Of a stretch of 64,000 nt of DNA, positions 61,440 to 64,000 are shown in pieces (position 1 is the stretch's first letter; every line of letters begins with the position of its first letter). The stretch spans positions 1,488,001 to 1,552,000 of the forward strand of contig CAXXGW010000009.1 of NCBI GenBank assembly GCA_963666755.2, written 5' to 3'. Both the position numbers and the translations under genes were made by a program. Under the pieces are notes generated by a model that had not been told where the DNA came from, searched no databases, and worked only from the letters and a program-made list of their open reading frames with translations. The stretch comes from CAXXOK01 sp963666755 (lineage in GTDB: Bacteria > Bacillota > Clostridia > Christensenellales > Aristaeellaceae).

Positions 61440-62630
61440 TCACTCGCTATCCGAGCGCAAAAAATCTACCGCGAACTGCGCATACAAGGCGGTTCCGCGC
61501 TGCAACGCCGCCTCGTCGATCGTAAAGCGATCGTTATGGTTGAGCGCCGTAATCCCCAGGTTCGGGTTCGTTGCGCCTATAAACGCGAATACACTTGGCA
61601 CACGTTCCTGATAATAGGCAAAGTCTTCGCTGGCCATCACGGGGGGCATCTCCCGCAGTGCATTCGGGCCGTAAAGCCGTGTAGCCGCGCCCTGCGCCAG
61701 CTCGACTAAAGGCAAATGCCTATTATCGATAGGCTGGGCCATATACTCGTAGGTTAGGGTTGCCGTTGCGCCGTACGCGGCAGCCGTTTGCGTGACCACG
61801 CGCCGAAGCTTTTCCTCAATCCCCAGCCGAACGTGCTGTTGCAACGTGCGTACCGTGCCCACCATCTCCACCGAACCGGCGACAATGTTATAACGCTGGC
61901 CGCCTTGAATCTTTCCGATGGTGATCACCAGCGGTTCCCGTGGGTCATTGTTGCGGGAAACCAACGTTTGTATATTGCCGATGATCGCCGCAGCTGTAAC
62001 AATTGCATCCACGCCCTGATGCGGCATCCCCCCGTGCGCGCTGATTCCCTGCACTGTGATTTGAAACTGATCGCAGCCGGCCATGCGCGGCCCTGCCTGC
62101 ACATTAATCAAAGGGGCGTGAAGATCGCCCCAGATATGCATGCCAAAGATCGCGTCTGCGCCTTCCACAGCCCCTTGCGAAACGCAGTATTTTGCCCCTT
62201 CGTTGATTTCCTCGGCCGGCTGAAACAGCAAGCGCAGCTCTCCGGCCCATTGATCCTGCACTTGTTTCAGGATTCGAGCCGCTCCCAGCAGCATGGCCGT
62301 GTGAGCGTCGTGCCCGCAGGCATGCATGATTCCGAGGTTCCGGCTTTCATAGGGTAACTCTGTTTTCTCTATAACGGGCAGGGCGTCAATATCCGCACGC
62401 AATACCAGCGTTTTTAGCTTCGTTTTTGTTTTTCCTTTACCCATCAAGGTTGCAGTCAATCCTGTGTGCTCGGGAAATCGATGTACCGACCATCCAGCCT
62501 CTGCAAGTTCCTTTGCAATAGCTGCCGTCGTTTCAATTTCCGACCAGCTCAATTCAGGATGCGCGTGCAACATGCGCCTCATTTCACGAAGATATAGATC
62601 CTGTTCGCTCGCAAGCCGGTCGATCTGCAT
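61440..62630 (-). CDS. M20-family amidohydrolase
   Basis: A 396-residue zinc hydrolase of the M20D type (N-acyl-amino-acid or hippurate hydrolase-like). Motifs: RRMLHAHPELSWSE, LRADIDALPV, IMHACGHDAHTAMLLGAA with its metal ligands, FQPAEEINEGAK, and SAHGGMPHQGVDAI. MASEDFAYY supplies a further ligand. It is predicted cytoplasmic. The ATG at 62630 has GAGGTG upstream; earlier in-frame codons lack a site. It is a single gene. Confidence 0.94.
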   Translation of the reverse strand: MQIDRLASEQDLYLREMRRMLHAHPELSWSEIETTAAIAKELAEAGWSVHRFPEHTGLTATLMGKGKTKTKLKTLVLRADIDALPVIEKTELPYESRNLGIMHACGHDAHTAMLLGAARILKQVQDQWAGELRLLFQPAEEINEGAKYCVSQGAVEGADAIFGMHIWGDLHAPLINVQAGPRMAGCDQFQITVQGISAHGGMPHQGVDAIVTAAAIIGNIQTLVSRNNDPREPLVITIGKIQGGQRYNIVAGSVEMVGTVRTLQQHVRLGIEEKLRRVVTQTAAAYGATATLTYEYMAQPIDNRHLPLVELAQGAATRLYGPNALREMPPVMASEDFAYYQERVPSVFAFIGATNPNLGITALNHNDRFTIDEAALQRGTALYAQFAVDFLRSDSE

Positions 62631-62639
62631 AAGTACACC

Positions 62640-63250
62640 TCGCTTCAGGTTATGTGTCATTATACCATCGCATCCGCGTTTCGTACATCTGCAAACAGTG
62701 TCGCGGTCTGCGGATGGACAGTGATCGCTTTCGTAGTAGTTTTACGAATTGGCACTTCAAGTGTAACTCATTGTTGGCATAGAAACAAAAAATCATAATA
62801 GCAATCAATATATCAATCAATAAAAAATTGGCGAATGAATCGATGCTATCTATCGCGCTTTTAAATGAGAATGATTCTACGTCTTAGGACGCTTTTCATA
62901 GGGCTGGTATACATTATTTCATGCTCTACTGCTCGGAAATAAAAGGAACCCCATATACTTGTACCACAACTGTCAAATACGATTTAATTCTCGTCGCTCT
63001 ACAGATGCGAATTAAAACCACCAGCATAGCTGGTATATGCGTCACGCCATCAAGACGAACCTATTGGCCGCGTCTCAAGACGCGCTGAATAACATTTTAA
63101 ATACAATGTTTGCCCAACCGCTCGTAAACGAGCTAGAAGCCAATCCCTCGACTCTTGAAGGCTACATTCTCAGCATTTTAGCCTATAACTTAAGTCCTTC
63201 ATACACACCATCTCCGTTGGTGGATAGATTACGTTAAACTTCGCAATGTA
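62640..63250. other. AT-rich intergenic region, no supported gene
   Basis: This stretch is clearly richer in A and T than the rest. A 66-codon frame at 63037-63237 has no ribosome binding site or recognised motif. Short direct repeats (CAATCAATATATCAATCAAT around 62804) and a small CCAGCATAGCTGG palindrome at 63020 are the only structures seen. Confidence 0.5.
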
Positions 63251-63290
63251 AAACACCCCCGGCATCCGATGTTACGGAAGCCGGGGGTGT
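63251..63290 (-). terminator. Terminator of the rRNA operon
   Basis: On the minus strand CACCCCCGGC and GCCGGGGGTG form the stem, followed by TTTTAC. It lies just behind the 5S rRNA gene. Confidence 0.85.
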
Positions 63291-63300
63291 GATATGGAAT

Positions 63301-63414
<114 letters not shown>

Positions 63415-63511
63415 AAAGAGAGAACATTGTTATCGGGGCACAGCGGCCGCGCCCTGACAACCGTATATGAAGGACGATCATTTCCGTTCCGTTGGTCTTT
63501 AGGATATCGTA

Positions 63512-64000
<489 letters not shown>

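Noticed and set aside
63037..63237. A 66-codon frame in the AT-rich region before the rRNA genes
   Set aside because: No ribosome binding site, no motif, no neighbour; kept only as part of the intergenic description.

Overview
The window looks like chromosomal DNA of a GC-rich, strictly anaerobic member of the Bacillota (class Clostridia). The evidence is the Firmicutes-type gene order rbgA-rnhB-...-dprA-topA-trmFO-...-hslV-hslU, strong GGAGG-type ribosome binding sites with frequent TTG/GTG starts, two [FeFe]-hydrogenase-family proteins, a bifunctional AdhE behind two Rex-type operators, FeoAB iron uptake and a small bacterial SRP RNA. The family within Clostridia cannot be fixed from this window. 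No phage, integrase, transposase or CRISPR array was seen.

Layout. 1-2.5 kb (minus): a periplasmic-binding lipoprotein running off the left edge, an ATP-grasp ligase, and upstream of it a decayed family-2 glycosyltransferase. 2.6-6.8 kb: a sulfur module with two TusA-type carriers, a LysR regulator, a YeeE/YedE transporter split into two genes around a TusA gene, and a thioredoxin-reductase-like flavoprotein with a C-terminal CxxC domain. 7.5-7.9 kb: tRNA-Gly(TCC), tRNA-Gly(GCC), tRNA-Leu(TAG). 8.1-11.8 kb: isochorismatase-like hydrolase, XRE/S24 regulator, TSCPD protein, DEAD-box helicase, CofE-like protein. 12.2-17.5 kb: mostly uncharacterised proteins and an MFS transporter. 17.8-38.5 kb (minus): yraN-glyA, SRP RNA, and a long information-processing block (hslU, hslV, an altered alpha/beta-hydrolase, trmFO, topA, dprA, comM, a 1414-residue double GT-C glycosyltransferase, rnhB, rbgA), then rmuC-recR-ybaB-DUF4097.

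38.6-48.4 kb (plus): an orphan protein, a second LysR regulator, and a fermentation/redox-signalling operon: adhE, an APH-type kinase, a 2Fe-2S thioredoxin-like ferredoxin, a HydS-like sensory hydrogenase with PAS domain (split by a one-base frameshift), a SpoIIE-type phosphatase and a second [FeFe] hydrogenase. 48.8-52.0 kb: PfkB kinase, class II aldolase, DUF362/ferredoxin protein. 52.0-57.3 kb (minus): phnD-phnC-phnE-phnE followed by a 5'-nucleotidase-like phosphoesterase. 57.5-61.3 kb: feoA-feoA-feoB, a Cys-rich FeoB partner, a small membrane protein and a DtxR-type regulator. 61.4-62.6 kb: an M20 amidohydrolase. From 63.25 kb to the end (minus): terminator, 5S rRNA and the 3' part of a 23S rRNA.

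The most notable items are the split YeeE/TusA/flavoprotein sulfur relay with its LysR box, the Rex-controlled adhE/HydS/phosphatase/hydrogenase operon with its frameshift, the double GT-C fusion, the hydrolase lacking its serine nucleophile in a conserved cell-division/protease locus, and the PhnCDE-nucleotidase operon without C-P lyase genes. All family calls come from reading motifs by eye; no database search was run.
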